From positions 953,001-1,017,000 of the forward strand of contig NZ_CP147020.1 in assembly GCF_037126435.1 (NCBI RefSeq): DNA of 64,000 bases, given 5' to 3'. Under the pieces are notes generated by a model that worked only from the letters and a program-made list of their open reading frames with translations, was not told the DNA's origin and searched no databases. Source of the stretch: Bernardetia sp. ABR2-2B. Lineage in GTDB: Bacteria; Bacteroidota; Bacteroidia; Cytophagales; Bernardetiaceae. Numbering within the stretch: the first letter of the stretch is position 1; each line of letters opens with the position of its first letter. Positions 7,370-15,874 of this stretch are shown here, in pieces. Both the position numbers and the translations under genes were made by a program.

Positions 7370-8881
7370 CTAGTATTCATCATCATCTCCTTCTTCTGGC
7401 ATTGAGAACATTGAACTAAATAAATCTTTAAAAACCATTCCGTTTGCCAAAACATTTTTATTTAAAGCAGAGTATTCAGCCAAACCATGTAACAAAAATT
7501 CCATCAAAAATAGCTTTTCATCGCCTTTTGCTTTTGGATGTTTTAGGGTTACGATTTTTTCTAATAAAGGAACTTGCTTCAATTGCTTTTCATATTCTTT
7601 CTGTGAAGCATCATTCATAATATCAACTGTATTTCCGTCTCCAAACCATTTTAGCATCATATAATACGTACCATCTTCTTTGAGTTTCTTTTGTTTTTCT
7701 GGGTCTGGAAAAAATTGTAAAAATTGCTCACGAATAGATTTGTTTATCAAACTTTCAGCTACAATACCTGCACCTTCTTGTTCGCCTTCATATACCAATT
7801 CTATTTTACCAGCGATGGCAGGAACAACACCTCTAAAATCACTCATTCTGACAGAAGTCGATTTTTCGTTATTGATAAGCATTCTACGTTCGGCAGCAGA
7901 AACCAAATTTTCATATGCTGAAATTGTCAAACGAGCCGAAACTCCACTTTTTTCATCTACATATTCACTATCTCGTGCTACAAAAGAAATTTGCTCTACC
8001 AAATCAGTTGCTATTTCTCCTACTTTAATTTTCTCTTTTTGTGCTTTAGCAAGACTAGATTCTTGATGCGTAATTTTTTTACTAATCTCTAAAGTAGTTG
8101 GATAATGCGTAATAATCTGACTTCCAATTCTATCTTTTAGAGGTGTTACAATGCTTCCACGATTGGTATAATCTTCTGGATTGGCAGTAAAGACAAACTG
8201 AATATCTAAAGGAAGACGCAATTTGAAACCACGAATCTGAATATCTCCCTCTTGTAAAATATTAAAAAGTGCAACCTGTATTCTTGCTTGAAGGTCTGGA
8301 AGTTCGTTTATTACAAAAATACAACGGTGAGAACGTGGAATAAGACCAAAATTAATAACTCGTTCATCAGAATAATTCAATTTTAAATTAGCTGCACGAA
8401 TAGGATCGACATCGCCAATCAAATCTGAAACAGTTACATCAGGAGTTGCTAATTTTTCTGTATAGCGTTCATTTCTATGAAGCCATTCAATTTCTGTATT
8501 GTCTCCTTTTTCTGCAATTAAATCTTTTGCAAAACGAGAAAGAGGACTAAGAGGGTCATCGTTGAGTTCAGAACCTTTGACAACAGGAATATATTCGTCT
8601 AAAAGACCCACCATCAAACGAGCAATACGTGTTTTTGCCTGTCCACGAAGCCCCAAAAGGTTGATATTATGACGTGAAAGAATGGCTCTTTCTATGTCAG
8701 GAATAACGGTTTGTTCGTAGCCATAAATTCCTTCAAATGGATTACCATTATTTTGTAAGCTATGGATTAGATTATCTCTTAATTCTTCTTTAATAGATTT
8801 TGGTTGATATCCTGCATTTTTGAGGTCTTGAATTGTTTTGAGTTCTAAAAGTTGGTTGCTTTTGAGTTCGTTGTAAGCCAT
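7370..8881 (-). CDS. ChlI/MoxR-like AAA+ ATPase
   Basis: 503 residues, resembling magnesium-chelatase subunit I and the MoxR group. Walker A is GLRGQAKT (77-84); Walker B is CIFVINE (187-193), where Asn replaces the usual Asp before Glu; sensor-1 region FTANPEDYTNRG (231-242); likely arginine-finger region TPLKDRIGSQ (246-255). The long C-terminal half is helical. MoxR ATPases usually act as chaperone-like remodellers with a von Willebrand A protein, and ChlI with ChlD; neither partner is in the window, and no porphyrin-Mg pathway is present, so a chelatase role is unlikely. The gene ends in an acidic GDDDEY tail. ATG 8881 fits. It stands alone. Confidence 0.8.
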   Translation of the reverse strand: MAYNELKSNQLLELKTIQDLKNAGYQPKSIKEELRDNLIHSLQNNGNPFEGIYGYEQTVIPDIERAILSRHNINLLGLRGQAKTRIARLMVGLLDEYIPVVKGSELNDDPLSPLSRFAKDLIAEKGDNTEIEWLHRNERYTEKLATPDVTVSDLIGDVDPIRAANLKLNYSDERVINFGLIPRSHRCIFVINELPDLQARIQVALFNILQEGDIQIRGFKLRLPLDIQFVFTANPEDYTNRGSIVTPLKDRIGSQIITHYPTTLEISKKITHQESSLAKAQKEKIKVGEIATDLVEQISFVARDSEYVDEKSGVSARLTISAYENLVSAAERRMLINNEKSTSVRMSDFRGVVPAIAGKIELVYEGEQEGAGIVAESLINKSIREQFLQFFPDPEKQKKLKEDGTYYMMLKWFGDGNTVDIMNDASQKEYEKQLKQVPLLEKIVTLKHPKAKGDEKLFLMEFLLHGLAEYSALNKNVLANGMVFKDLFSSMFSMPEEGDDDEY

Positions 8882-8988
8882 ATATTTTGAGAAAATATTT
8901 TTATGGAAAAGTAATTATAATTCTTGCTTTGAGACTTTAAGAACGATTCGTTTGAAAAATAGTTTAGACAAAATTTTACACAAAAAAG

Positions 8989-9012
8989 CCTATCAAAAAT
9001 TAATTTGATAGG
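8989..9012. terminator. Intrinsic terminator after the 9057-9905 gene
   Basis: CCTATCAAA (8989-8997) / TTTGATAGG (9004-9012) with a six-base loop and U tracts on both strands (six A before, five T after). It ends the minus-strand transcript of the exported protein gene. Confidence 0.75.
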
Positions 9013-9056
9013 TTTTTCTATTTTTATCTTATAATGATAAATACTTGATTTGAAGA

Positions 9057-9905
9057 TTACTTTACAAATCCACTACGGATACCGTTCAATAATGCACCAA
9101 GTTCTGATGCATGTTTGTCAGACATTGTAAAAGTAGTAGTAGAGGTACTTTTAGTTACAGGACCATCTTCAGTAATTACAGTTTCTGTTTTTCCTTCAGT
9201 AGTTACTTCTTTTACATTGCGATATACTTTCTGCACTTCTTTAAGCTGTGCAATAAGGGAGTTAAATTTAGGCTGCGTTTTGTGTGCATCTAAAGCCATC
9301 ATAAGACGGTCAAGAACTAACTTTTGCTCTGCCAAACGCTCTTTCAATTTAGCATTCTTTGTTTTTTTGTGCATATCAGCAAGTAAATGAGTAGATTCAA
9401 TCCAGCCACCTGTTACAAACAAAACGCTCAAGTGTTCACGCTTTTCAGTTTGAAGCTGCTCATTAATGTCTTGTAAGTTACGAGTAGAACTACGGATAAG
9501 CTCCTCTAAGTTATCACTATTAGAAGTAAGGTCTTTCAATGTTTCAGCGTCAAAGAATTGTCCAATATTAAGACCATTTGCTAGTTCTTTGATAGCAGAA
9601 AGATAATCTAATACATCTTGGTTTTTGTTGTAGATACTTGCAAAACCTAAGTCTGTTCCGTAAATACCTAAATTGAGCGCACGTTCATAACTGTCTGTGT
9701 ATTTACTTGCAGAAGAAGAATTAGCAAGTTCACTTTTTACATACTCTGTACCAGTTTCTTTAATAAGAGTGGTAAGTTCTAATGGGTTTGGAATAGATTC
9801 GATGATTGATTTAATAAAATCATCTTTTGGACTCATGTTCATTGTTGCAGCAGTGCTGAACATCAAGAAAATAACGCCTACAATACCAGCATATACTTTT
9901 GTCAT
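9057..9905 (-). CDS. Exported alpha-helical protein of unknown function
   Basis: 282 residues. The N-terminus MTKVYAGIVGVIFLMFSTAA looks like a signal peptide or single membrane anchor. The rest is predicted mostly helical and polar, with no Cys and no recognisable catalytic motif. Features: a Ser-rich spot (SSSASKY about 62-68), a conserved-looking GWIESTHLLADMHKK stretch about 167-181, and a Thr/Ser-rich segment near 235-262. The pattern LGIYGTDLGFASIYNK resembles uncharacterised exported proteins of Bacteroidota; that is recollection, not a search. It is flanked by a terminator downstream and by 484 bases without genes upstream, so it is monocistronic. Confidence 0.7.
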   Translation of the reverse strand: MTKVYAGIVGVIFLMFSTAATMNMSPKDDFIKSIIESIPNPLELTTLIKETGTEYVKSELANSSSASKYTDSYERALNLGIYGTDLGFASIYNKNQDVLDYLSAIKELANGLNIGQFFDAETLKDLTSNSDNLEELIRSSTRNLQDINEQLQTEKREHLSVLFVTGGWIESTHLLADMHKKTKNAKLKERLAEQKLVLDRLMMALDAHKTQPKFNSLIAQLKEVQKVYRNVKEVTTEGKTETVITEDGPVTKSTSTTTFTMSDKHASELGALLNGIRSGFVK

Positions 9906-10389
9906 AATGGCTATACAGTTTTAGAGTTTAGAATAAAGATTATTTTTGGAATTAACTTATTTTGTTAAAAAAAGCTAAACTAATTTAGAATATTGAATAT
10001 TATATTTTTGATATATTTTAATAATATATTAAATTATTTAAAGATATATACAGAGAATATACAAATACATTACCAACTTTCTATATTAATTGAGAAACTA
10101 CTTGAAAAATGTAAAAATAACTATTTCTTTTTAGTTTGTTTCTAGCTTTTCTTAAAACTATTTATCATTCAAAGGTTAGTTGATAAATAGTGTTTTGTGA
10201 GTTTTACTAAATTAAATTTTTAAAGTTATTAGCTATAATACAACTGTCTTGCCAAATAGCAATTTTATTGAAAAAGGTGTGAAATATTCTTTATATTAAA
10301 GATGTAATAAGCTTTATTATCGATAAACTGCTTGTAAGAAGGCATTAAATTTATAAAAGAATCAGACTAATATACGCCAATTATTTTTT
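9906..10389. other. Intergenic region without a gene
   Basis: 484 AT-rich bases between two minus-strand genes. There is a 10-bp inverted repeat CTATTTATCA (10158-10167) / TGATAAATAG (10181-10190) with a 13-base loop, possibly a terminator for the upstream sensor gene, though over 200 bases past its stop. Nothing else was recognised. Confidence 0.4.
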
Positions 10390-12441
10390 TTACATCTCCA
10401 AACCTGAACTTGTTACTCTTACACCCAGTACGATAATATCATCTGTTTGTTTTTGATCAGAAATTTTACTCCAAGCCATTACTTCTTTATCTAATCTTTC
10501 CATTTGTTGTTTCATGGGTTGCTGATGAATTTCTTTTAATAAGTTTTTAAAACGCTTACTAGAAAAAATACGTCCTAGTTCTCCTCCAAATTGGTCTTTA
10601 TAGCCATCAGAAAAAAGATAAAAAACATCATCTTTTTGAAGTTGAATTTCGTGTGTGGTAAGTTGTAGGTTTGTAAGTTTTCTTTTCTTACGAATTTTAC
10701 TTACTCCCCCTAAAGAAGCTCTATCTGCTTTTATTTCAGTAAACTCTCCATTTCTAAAGAAATATAAAGAACGATGCGCTCCTGAGTATTTCATTTTGAG
10801 TGTATCTAATTCAACCGTACAAAAGGCGATTTCCATTCCATCTTGACTATTTTCAGAGTGTTCGTCTTGATGCAGCACTTTTCTAATATCATAATCTACT
10901 TCTTCCAAAACGATAGCAGGTTCTATTTGTCCTCCAATGGTTACTACGGTTGTGAGTAGGTTATTTCCAAGCATAGACATAAAACCTCCTGGTACTCCGT
11001 GTCCTGTACAATCTCCAACGGCAAACATTAAATGACGTTTTCCATCTCGTACAATCTCATCAAACCAGTAAAAATCACCTGAAACTATATCACGAGGTTT
11101 GTAAAGAACAAAAGACTCAGGAAAGTATTTATTAAAAATATCATGTTCTGGTAGCGTCGAACGCTGAATGCGCTCTGCATAATGAATACTTGAAGTAATA
11201 GATTTATTTTGTTTCTCAATTTCCTTAAAAGCCTCTCCGAGCGCACTATTCTGCATCTCAATTTGGTCTTTTGAAAGTTCAATTTCTACTTTTTGTTCAT
11301 TAATCTGTACATATTTTGATTCTATACGCTCATTTATGGCAGCAAGTTCGATGTTGAGTTCGTCTTGTTCTCTCATTTTAGCTTTTAACTTGTTTGCCAT
11401 TTGTCCGAAACTCTGTGCTAGTTTTCCTATTTCGTCTCGTGTTTTGATGTTTGGAACGGCTTCTAGATTTCCCTCTCCCATTTTCTTTGCAGATGCTGTA
11501 AGACTCAAAATAGGTTTGGCAAACAGACGAGCTACTACAAAAGCAATTCCCGAACCTAACAAAATAACAATTCCTAACATGATTCCTATACTTCTACGCA
11601 AATCATAAATAGGCTCGTAAACCACATCTTTAGGCAGAGCAATCAGAAGAATCCAATTATTACCAGCATAACTCAAATATCCTGTTTCTAATGTATAAAA
11701 GTAGATTTTATCTCCAAAAACATGATATTTCTCTTTATCATTTTCTGCAAAGTAGGTTAGTTGTTTCATATCGTAATACTTTTCCTTTAATACTCCATCA
11801 GGATTAGTATTCGAATATAATATTGTTCCTTCTTTATCTAAAAGATTAATATCTGCATTTCTCATAAGTGAATCAGTAGCCATAGATTCTTCAAAAATAC
11901 TATTAATCCAAGATAAATCTGCACGTGTAACGACTGTACCTACACGTGTTCCCATATCATTTCTGACAACAGCAGCAAAGTGCATTACAGGAATTTGAAG
12001 TGAGGCAGAAGGCGAAATATCCATCGTTACTTCTTGTTGTCCTTGGTCTATTTTTTCCCAATAGGTGGTAAGGTCGTGTGTTTTGCCAATATTTAAGTTG
12101 CGAGAATCAGCTAAACGAAGGCGAGTAGGGTCAAAAAATGAAATACTTTTATACATTCCATTTTTGAGTTGAAGTTCTTTAATACGGTCAGTTAGCTCTG
12201 CTTGACTAATAGACTCATCTGCAAGAATTGGGTCTTGAGAAAGTTGCTGAATATCTGTAACACGCTCATAAATAAAACGGTCGATATTACCGATAGCAAA
12301 TGAGGATTGTTTTTCAATACGTGCTGTAATTTGTCTTTCTAAGGTCTCTCTTGATTCCATATCTACAAAGTAGAAAACAGTTCCTCCTGTAAAAGCAACC
12401 ATAAAGAGACAAAGTAGTACAAGTTTTATATATATATTCAT
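10390..12441 (-). CDS. Cache-HAMP-SpoIIE PP2C-type serine phosphatase
   Basis: 683 residues. Order: TM helix 4-26, extracytoplasmic double-Cache-like sensor about 30-275, TM helix 284-306, HAMP 307-360, coiled coil 360-412, then a linker (SITSSIHYAERIQRSTLP) and a SpoIIE/RsbU-type PP2C domain 445-680. Metal-binding motifs are present: VSGDFYWF, VGDCTGHGVPGGFMS, LFSDGYKDQ and QTDDIIVLGVRV. Proteins of this kind dephosphorylate an anti-sigma-factor antagonist (SpoIIAA-like) in response to a small-molecule ligand outside the cell. No STAS antagonist or RsbW-type kinase gene is in the window, so the target is unknown. Two more phosphatases with the same core lie at 48254-50329 and 58825-62802. 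Confidence 0.9.
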   Translation of the reverse strand: MNIYIKLVLLCLFMVAFTGGTVFYFVDMESRETLERQITARIEKQSSFAIGNIDRFIYERVTDIQQLSQDPILADESISQAELTDRIKELQLKNGMYKSISFFDPTRLRLADSRNLNIGKTHDLTTYWEKIDQGQQEVTMDISPSASLQIPVMHFAAVVRNDMGTRVGTVVTRADLSWINSIFEESMATDSLMRNADINLLDKEGTILYSNTNPDGVLKEKYYDMKQLTYFAENDKEKYHVFGDKIYFYTLETGYLSYAGNNWILLIALPKDVVYEPIYDLRRSIGIMLGIVILLGSGIAFVVARLFAKPILSLTASAKKMGEGNLEAVPNIKTRDEIGKLAQSFGQMANKLKAKMREQDELNIELAAINERIESKYVQINEQKVEIELSKDQIEMQNSALGEAFKEIEKQNKSITSSIHYAERIQRSTLPEHDIFNKYFPESFVLYKPRDIVSGDFYWFDEIVRDGKRHLMFAVGDCTGHGVPGGFMSMLGNNLLTTVVTIGGQIEPAIVLEEVDYDIRKVLHQDEHSENSQDGMEIAFCTVELDTLKMKYSGAHRSLYFFRNGEFTEIKADRASLGGVSKIRKKRKLTNLQLTTHEIQLQKDDVFYLFSDGYKDQFGGELGRIFSSKRFKNLLKEIHQQPMKQQMERLDKEVMAWSKISDQKQTDDIIVLGVRVTSSGLEM

Positions 12442-13105
12442 TATTCAAAAAGGCAATATAATATCAATTTTTGGACGGATTATTCTATGTTACAAAACCA
12501 AACGATATAAAACGATAAAAAATAACATTTTATTATGATTTGATAGAATTAATAAATAATTCTGAATCATATTTTATTTTTTTCTAGTTTTAGTTGAGTT
12601 AAGCAAATGACTATGCAATATGCGTATTTTTTCTTTAAAAACACAAGGAATTTTACAAAAATAGCGTTTTCGCAATCACTAAGAAACAATTACGAATTAA
12701 AAATTACGGATTACGGATGTAAACATCTAATCTCATACTACTAGACAAAAATACTTGACCTCCCTAAATCCCTCCCAAGGAGGGACTTTGAATAGGCTTT
12801 TCTCCCATCCTATTTGGAGGTCAAAGAAAAATGTCTAGTAGTATGCATCAAACTATCAATCAATTATAAAAATGAAAGTATCAATTTAATTTTTATTCCT
12901 AATCATACAACTTCACAGTAGTTTTCAAAGGTTCTTTAAAGAAGTAATAGCTTCTTATTTTTGATTAATATAATGAATATTCGTGCCTATTCCCTAAAAA
13001 AACACAGTTTTTATACTAAAGGGTTCTATTTTTCGCTTAATTAGCGTATTTTTAGCATTAATAGAAAAAGAAATTCATTTTTATTTCAAAAAACACCTTC
13101 ATTTT
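12442..13105. other. Divergent intergenic region with a MITE-like element
   Basis: 664 bases between divergent genes. It holds a simple-repeat block (12687-12720, attacga/attacgga units), the inverted-repeat element at 12734-12845, and about 260 AT-rich bases with promoter potential for the M24 peptidase. No coding potential was seen. Confidence 0.5.
12734..12845. repeat. 112-bp MITE-like inverted-repeat element
   Basis: Perfect 14-bp terminal inverted repeats CATACTACTAGACA (12734-12747) and its complement (12832-12845). A second inner pair is TTGACCTCC (12755-12763) / GGAGGTCAA (12816-12824), with a CCTCC..GGAGG hairpin in the centre. It has no coding capacity. No clear target-site duplication. 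G+C is higher than in the surroundings. Confidence 0.7.
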
Positions 13106-13828
13106 ATGTCTATTCCTACTCAAAATATATCTAAAACGCCATTAGAATCACTCATTGAAGCTGAAAAGAAAGCGATTCAATTATTCTCTGAGATAGAAAA
13201 ACGAAAACTAATAAAAACAGGAAAGTCAGAAGAAGAGCTAAGTCAAGAAATTTATGAGTTAGCAAATGAGATGTTTGGCACTACTCGCCATTGGCATACA
13301 CGTATCGTGAGGGCAGGAATAAATACGCTATTGCCTTACTATGAAAACCCACCTTTGTTGAGATTACAAGAAGATGATATTTTGTTTTTGGACTTAGGTC
13401 CTATTTTTCAAGAATGGGAAGCTGATTTGGGCAGAACATACGTAATTGGAAATAATCCGAAGAAACTCAAACTCAAAAATGATGTAGAAAATATTTGGGA
13501 TGAGTGCAGAAACTGGTATTTAGAGCAAGTAGAAAAAGGAAATGAAATCACAGGCGCAGAGCTTTATCAAAAGGCAACTGAAATGGCAAATGCTGCTGGT
13601 TGGGAGTTTGGAGGAGAAATAGCTGGGCATATTGTTGGGCAATTTCCACACGAAAAACTAGAACAAGAAGATAAGACACTTTATATCCATCCAGAAAATC
13701 ATTCTTCTATGTTGAGCAAAGACAAAGACGGAAATATTAGAAATTTTATACTAGAAATTCATTTAGTAGATAGAGAATTAGGAATTGGTGGGTTTTATGA
13801 GCAACTTTTGACAAACAGTTATCAGTAA
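13106..13828 (+). CDS. M24-family metallopeptidase (aminopeptidase P / methionine aminopeptidase fold)
   Basis: 240 residues, the pita-bread fold without the usual N-terminal domain. The five metal ligands can be placed: D in FLDLGP (about 91), D in EADLGRT (about 103), H in AGHIVGQFPH (about 173, with a second His nearby), E in FILEIHLV (about 213) and E in GGFYEQLL (about 230). The conserved HWHTRIVRAGINT stretch at about 57-69 resembles an uncharacterised single-domain M24 subfamily. It likely removes N-terminal residues from peptides in the cytoplasm, or is a non-proteolytic member. The last residues (NSYQ) and the stop lie inside a simple repeat (13816-13841). ATG 13106 is the first start. 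Confidence 0.85.
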   Translation: MSIPTQNISKTPLESLIEAEKKAIQLFSEIEKRKLIKTGKSEEELSQEIYELANEMFGTTRHWHTRIVRAGINTLLPYYENPPLLRLQEDDILFLDLGPIFQEWEADLGRTYVIGNNPKKLKLKNDVENIWDECRNWYLEQVEKGNEITGAELYQKATEMANAAGWEFGGEIAGHIVGQFPHEKLEQEDKTLYIHPENHSSMLSKDKDGNIRNFILEIHLVDRELGIGGFYEQLLTNSYQ

Positions 13829-13841
13829 ACAGCTATCAGTT
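13816..13841 (+). repeat. Short simple repeat overlapping a stop codon
   Basis: Two and a half units of CAGTTATCAGTAAA / CAGCTATCAGTT. The repeat encodes the last residues and stop of the M24 peptidase. A related block ends mvaD (36328-36360). Confidence 0.6.
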
Positions 13842-13852
13842 GAATGCAGTTT

Positions 13853-14269
13853 TTATTTTTTGAATAATGATTTGATTTTTCTTACTATTCTGGATAAAGG
13901 AGAGCCAAATTTTCTGTATTGTAATTCGTCTTTCCTTGCTTTTTCTAATTGAATTATCTGTTCGTGATTTTCTCCAAATGCACTATGTTTCATGTAAATG
14001 ACAAAATATTCATTTCGTTTAGCTGGGTAAGAGCATAAAGCATCGCTATCCCATTTTTGTTGATAAACAGAAAGCATAACATGGCTCACAAGTGAATATT
14101 TAGATGTATGATTATCATACTTCCGTATCAAACCATTAAATTCAATTAGCATTTTATGAGAAATATCAACATTTTCTCTTGTAATGGTAGGATTATTTTC
14201 AAAAAAATCTATTATTTCATAAATCCGTTTGGCTTCTTCTTGATTTACTTTATCAATTAAATATTTCAT
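13853..14269 (-). CDS. Unknown small protein translationally coupled to trpG/pabA
   Basis: 138 residues; not recognised. The start overlaps the stop of the amidotransferase by four bases (ATGA), so translation is likely coupled. It is mostly helical, with a basic C-terminus (SRIVRKIKSLFKK), no signal peptide and no Cys pair. A Lys/Arg-rich amphipathic tail could touch membrane or nucleic acid, which is speculation. The overlap and good codon structure support it as a real gene. A role in folate or tryptophan synthesis cannot be inferred from context alone. Confidence 0.65.
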   Translation of the reverse strand: MKYLIDKVNQEEAKRIYEIIDFFENNPTITRENVDISHKMLIEFNGLIRKYDNHTSKYSLVSHVMLSVYQQKWDSDALCSYPAKRNEYFVIYMKHSAFGENHEQIIQLEKARKDELQYRKFGSPLSRIVRKIKSLFKK

Positions 14270-14880
14270 TTTGCACTCATTTTTTCTTTGATTATTCTTT
14301 TAGTTTTAGTCAAAGAAAGCCAATTTTCTAACATTTGCAAACCGTATTCTGTCAAAGCAGCTTCTGGATGAAATTGAATTGCTTTTATGGGAAGTGTTAT
14401 ATGAGAAAATGCCATTAACTCTCCTTTTTCTGTGTAAGCTGTTGGATATAATAATGGTGTATGTTTTTCTAAGTCTATGAGTAGGGAATGATAGTGAACA
14501 ACTTCTATTTTTGAAGGCATATTTTGAAAAAGTAAATCCGTTTTGGAATCTACTTTACATTCAATTTTTGAAACTTTACCATGCATTGGTTTTTCTGCAT
14601 AAATTAGCTTTGCTCCAAAATAAATACCTAATGCTTGATGTCCTAAACAAACTCCCAAAATAGGTAACTTTTGATGATAATAATCAATTACTTCCATCAT
14701 AACACCTGCATCTTGAGGCTTTCCAAATCCAGGGGAAAGTATAACTCCTGTAAAATTATATTTTTGAAGCTCTTTTAAAGAAGTATCATTTCTAAATACT
14801 TTACATTCTACTCCCAAATGCTGCACATAATCCCATAAATTATAAGTAAAAGAATCAAAATTATCTAGGAGTAAAATCAA
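14266..14880 (-). CDS. pabA: Glutamine amidotransferase, anthranilate/aminodeoxychorismate synthase component II
   Basis: 204 residues, class I glutamine amidotransferase (TrpG/PabA). It hydrolyses glutamine and passes ammonia to the chorismate-binding partner. Catalytic Cys78 lies in GVCLGHQ, and His171 and Glu173 in FHPEAALTEYG (the usual Ser after Glu is Ala). The N-terminus MILLLDNFDSFTYNL matches the family exactly, which fixes the start at TTG 14880, an uncommon codon. The 20-copy heptamer repeat 14881-15024 begins at the very next base upstream and carries stop codons in all frames. No trpE/pabB is nearby, so TrpG and PabA cannot be told apart. It overlaps the next gene by four bases. 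Confidence 0.9.
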   Translation of the reverse strand: MILLLDNFDSFTYNLWDYVQHLGVECKVFRNDTSLKELQKYNFTGVILSPGFGKPQDAGVMMEVIDYYHQKLPILGVCLGHQALGIYFGAKLIYAEKPMHGKVSKIECKVDSKTDLLFQNMPSKIEVVHYHSLLIDLEKHTPLLYPTAYTEKGELMAFSHITLPIKAIQFHPEAALTEYGLQMLENWLSLTKTKRIIKEKMSAK

Positions 14881-15024
14881 GTGATTAGTGATTAGTGATT
14901 AGTGATTAGTGATTAGTGATTAGTGATTAGTGATTAGTGATTAGTGATTAGTGATTAGTGATTAGTGATTAGTGATTAGTGATTAGTGATTAGTGATTAG
15001 TGATTAGTGATTAGTGATTAGTGA
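14881..15024. repeat. Heptamer minisatellite (GTGATTA)x20
   Basis: Twenty perfect copies of GTGATTA (14881-15020) plus GTGA. The block begins directly at the TTG start codon of the amidotransferase, so it forms the whole 5' leader on that strand. It contains no A/G-rich ribosome site of normal form. Perfect identity points to recent slippage expansion. Copy-number change would move any promoter by seven bases per unit. Confidence 0.95.
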
Positions 15025-15107
15025 GAAACTGCGTTTCAATTCGTTTTAGTATAAAATAAGGCTTTTTAATGAGAAAAATTCGTAATTAGCTTCACTGACT
15101 TTCAGTT

Positions 15108-15809
15108 CTAAACAATTTTCACGTTAAATCTTTCTTCAAACTGTTCTTTTACTCGCTGTTCTACTTCTTTCATTTCTATTTTTTTTCCTAATTCTTTTTC
15201 TAGTGAAGTTACGCCTTTGTCTTTTATTCCACACGGAATTATTAAATCAAAATATGATAAATCTGTATTTACATTGAGCGCAAAGCCATGCATCGTTATC
15301 CATCTACTCGCACGAATTCCGATAGCACAAATTTTTCTTGGGTTTTCTGATGTTGGGTCTATCCAAACACCTGTTAGTCCTTCTACTCTTCCAGCATCTA
15401 AATCATAAGTTTGCATTGTTTGAATAATTACTTCTTCTAACTCCCTAAAGTACCAATGCAAATCTTGTTTGAAGTTCATCAAATCCAAAATAGGATAACC
15501 TACCAGTTGCTCTAAACCGTGAAAAGTAACATCTCCACCTCTATTTATTTCAAAATATTCAATTCCTTTTTGATTTAATTCTTCTTTGGAAAGTAAAAGA
15601 TTATCTATCGAACCAGCCTTTCCCATCGTAAAGACAGGGTTATGCTCACAGAAAAGAAGGTAATTAGGTGTTGGAAGTTGTTCGTTCTTTTGTTCTAAGC
15701 TTCTGTTTTGTTTTTTTACATCAAAAATTCTATCAAAAACTTCTTGTTGATAATCCCACGCTTTTTGATAAGATAGCGTTCCTAAATGTTCGAGTGAAAC
15801 AATTTGCAT
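15108..15809 (-). CDS. lipB: Octanoyl-[acyl-carrier-protein]:protein N-octanoyltransferase
   Basis: 233 residues. LipB moves octanoate from ACP to the lipoyl-domain lysine of 2-oxoacid dehydrogenases and GcvH; LipA then adds sulfur. The catalytic Cys193 (IIPCGIKDKGVTSLE) and Lys159 (PRKICAIGIR) are present, as is NRGGDVTFHG (89-98). The family motif HGPGQLVxYPI reads HGLEQLVGYPI here: Pro99 and Gly100 are replaced by Leu-Glu. An insertion rich in Gln/Asn/Glu at about 33-47 follows the first helix. ATG 15809 gives the usual start. It is not linked to lipA in this window. Confidence 0.92.
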   Translation of the reverse strand: MQIVSLEHLGTLSYQKAWDYQQEVFDRIFDVKKQNRSLEQKNEQLPTPNYLLFCEHNPVFTMGKAGSIDNLLLSKEELNQKGIEYFEINRGGDVTFHGLEQLVGYPILDLMNFKQDLHWYFRELEEVIIQTMQTYDLDAGRVEGLTGVWIDPTSENPRKICAIGIRASRWITMHGFALNVNTDLSYFDLIIPCGIKDKGVTSLEKELGKKIEMKEVEQRVKEQFEERFNVKIV

Positions 15810-15874
15810 TAGTAATAAATTTAACCGTCATTAATTTTCAAATAAAACTATCAATAATGATTTGATAATTATAC

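Noticed and set aside
7370-8881. Magnesium chelatase for chlorophyll synthesis
   Set aside because: No ChlD, ChlH or other bacteriochlorophyll gene; the MoxR/ChlI-like fold alone does not show that function.
14881-15024. Regular repeat array that might be taken for CRISPR
   Set aside because: The unit is seven bases with no spacers; it is a microsatellite-type array.
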